The notes beneath the pieces were generated by a model. The model was not told the origin of the DNA and did no database searches. It was given only the letters and a program-made list of their open reading frames with translations. This document shows, piece after piece, positions 5,066 to 6,287 of a stretch of DNA of 6,287 bases. The translations under genes were made by a program, and so were the position numbers. Numbering within the stretch: position 1 is the first letter of the stretch; the number at the start of each line of letters is the position of its first letter. The DNA lies in the NCBI GenBank assembly GCA_947173865.1, contig CAMWGS010000123.1:1-6287 (forward strand). Direction: 5' to 3'. Origin of the DNA: an uncultured Ruminococcus sp. (GTDB lineage Bacteria > Bacillota > Clostridia > Oscillospirales > Ruminococcaceae).

Positions 5066-6287
5066 TTATTTTGTTATTAAAAGCTGACGCATAAGAACAA
5101 TATCGAATGAATCGGTAAAACCGTCGTTATTGAAGTCGCAGGAAAATTCAGTTTTTTTACCTTTTACGGCGTTTGCACAGTAAACCAAATCCGCAATATC
5201 AACTTCTCCGTCATGATTAAGGTCACCAGTAAGGTCAGGTTTCAAAGGAGGTATTTCGGTGGTTGTAGTTGTAGTAGTTGTTGTACTTGTTGTGGTAGTA
5301 GTTATTGTTGTTGCGATAGGCTCTGTGACATAATCAGTTTCAGAAATTTCGGGATAGACAATATATGAACCGTTGTAATTGTTTTCAGGGGAATGGTTTA
5401 AATTGAATTTTTCTGAACCTCTCAGAAAATAGTCATGCTTTAATTCAAGACCGTTTTTGCCGTCGAGGTCGTCCCATGTAACATCAACAGCGTACCACTT
5501 TCCGTCGTCCATCTTGACATAATTCCACATATGACCCGAATCGGAAGTATAGTTTCCTACAACAAGCACGCAGGGAATACCGAGTCTGTCACATATAATC
5601 TTGAATCCCTTTGAATATCCCTCACAGACCGCACCTGACTGAACAAGTGAACCTACAGGCGAAAAGGGGAAAAGTGCATCAGAATCGTAGTATGTAAAGT
5701 TGCATATATAGTCATGAATTGTTTTAAGCTGTTCATAGCGTGTACTTTCCGTGTCAACGGGAAATTCGTCAATAGTTTTTTTGAGTGTTTCTTTTTGTTC
5801 GTTTACTTCGTCCATTGATTCATACGATTCATAGCAGGCAGGAGACAGAACAAGCGATTGTACATTCACAACATATTTACCCGTAAAAAAGTTGAACGAT
5901 TCCGAGTAAGAGAAGTTGGGAGCAAAGAGGGACTGAGGATTAAGCCAGAAGATTTCAGGCATATCGAGCATAACGGCATCAATTGCAGGTATGAAACTTT
6001 TTGCTATTGTCATGTCGAGGGTAGTTTTTTCTTCGGTTGTGAAGCGGTCGGAAGTAGTACGGTGTTCAAATTCCATTGAGATTGGTTCGGGGAAGGTGAG
6101 TGTTATGTTTTCGGTTGAGGGTGTTACAAGTGCGGAAAGTTTGTCATAGACGTAAAGATTATTTTCGTCAAGCTGGTCACGGTAATTATATGAATCGTCG
6201 TTGTAGTTTGAGAGGATAACGGGAACTTCATGCAGATATGAATCAGGATTGACAACGCCGTCAAGCAGAATTTCCGCTGTGTTTTCT
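5066..6287 (-). CDS. Partial secreted transglutaminase-like protein with Thr-rich linker and type I dockerin (N-terminus outside window)
   Basis: The open frame enters from the right edge and gives 406 residues before TAA at 5066-5068. Numbered from the internal Met at 6076, the papain-like transglutaminase core has Cys151 (GAVCEGYSKGFK), His182 (GHMWNYVKMDDGKWYAVDVTW) and Asp198, the expected Cys-His-Asp triad in the right order and spacing. Residues 256-273 are 16 Thr with one Ile and one Ser, a flexible extracellular linker. The C-terminus is a type I dockerin with two calcium-binding repeats, DLNHDGEVDIADL (285-297) and DFNNDGFTDSFDIVLMRQ (314-331). Dockerins plug into scaffoldin cohesins, so the protein is probably exported and cell-surface or cellulosome bound; its signal peptide must lie beyond the edge. 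Bacterial members of this superfamily may act as proteases or cross-linking enzymes, so the actual reaction is open. Catalytic and dockerin calls are strong. Confidence 0.92.
   Translation of the reverse strand, partial: ENTAEILLDGVVNPDSYLHEVPVILSNYNDDSYNYRDQLDENNLYVYDKLSALVTPSTENITLTFPEPISMEFEHRTTSDRFTTEEKTTLDMTIAKSFIPAIDAVMLDMPEIFWLNPQSLFAPNFSYSESFNFFTGKYVVNVQSLVLSPACYESYESMDEVNEQKETLKKTIDEFPVDTESTRYEQLKTIHDYICNFTYYDSDALFPFSPVGSLVQSGAVCEGYSKGFKIICDRLGIPCVLVVGNYTSDSGHMWNYVKMDDGKWYAVDVTWDDLDGKNGLELKHDYFLRGSEKFNLNHSPENNYNGSYIVYPEISETDYVTEPIATTITTTTTSTTTTTTTTTEIPPLKPDLTGDLNHDGEVDIADLVYCANAVKGKKTEFSCDFNNDGFTDSFDIVLMRQLLITK
5258..5311 (-). repeat. Poly-threonine linker coding repeat
   Basis: Eighteen codons give 16 Thr, one Ile and one Ser. 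The Thr codons are mixed (8 ACA, 5 ACT, 3 ACC), so the tract is kept for its amino acid content and is not a pure trinucleotide expansion. It separates the catalytic part from the dockerin. Confidence 0.85.

Noticed and set aside
5258..5311. The ACA/ACT/ACC-rich tract as a CRISPR array or microsatellite
   Set aside because: There is no repeat-spacer structure, the codons are mixed, and the tract is in frame as a Thr linker between two clear domains.
6074..6076. Met at 6076 as the start of the transglutaminase-dockerin protein
   Set aside because: The frame stays open upstream to the window edge with continuous protein-like sequence, there is no ribosome binding site before this ATG, and a secreted dockerin protein needs a signal peptide, which is absent here.

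Overview
The window looks like an AT-rich chromosomal segment from a Gram-positive gut or rumen Firmicute, most likely a Ruminococcus-like member of the Oscillospiraceae. The main clues are a protein ending in a type I dockerin behind a poly-threonine linker (typical of cellulosome-forming ruminococci), strong AGGAGG-type ribosome binding sites, a lipoprotein of the clostridial solute-binding type, and a sigma-A promoter of near-consensus form. The genus is inferred from these features, not from a database match.

Layout from left to right. (1) Positions 1-1403, minus strand: the N-terminal 467 codons of a lipoprotein with a propeller-like N-terminal part and the start of an extracellular solute-binding domain; its C-terminus lies beyond the left edge. 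(2) Positions 1404-1555: a divergent, very AT-rich intergenic region with three exact copies of an 8-bp word. (3) Positions 1556-2050, plus strand: a GNAT acetyltransferase. (4) Positions 2054-2083: a hairpin that can end transcription from both sides. (5) Positions 2090-4890, minus strand: a two-gene operon with a clear promoter at 4946-4974. It encodes a 56-residue single-pass membrane protein whose stop codon overlaps the start codon of an 877-residue protein. (6) Positions 5024-5056: a hairpin terminator. (7) Positions 5066-6287, minus strand: a transglutaminase-like secreted protein with a dockerin; its N-terminus lies beyond the right edge.

The most unusual item is the 877-residue protein. 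One unbroken frame joins a complete NCS1-family (cytosine/purine/hydantoin-type) membrane transporter to a complete PlsC-type lysophospholipid acyltransferase, followed by a four-cysteine zinc ribbon and a beta-rich tail. A small coiled-coil/membrane protein is translationally coupled ahead of it. Transporter-acyltransferase fusions are known for the LplT/Aas lysophospholipid repair system, but that transporter is of the MFS type. An NCS1 transporter in this position is not something I recognise. Whether the pair handles a lipid-derived substrate, a nucleobase-like substrate, or uses the transporter only as a membrane anchor cannot be decided from sequence.

The two edge genes are extracellular: one probably binds a sugar or oligosaccharide at the cell surface, the other is probably docked to a scaffoldin. 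They show no evident functional tie to the operon between them.
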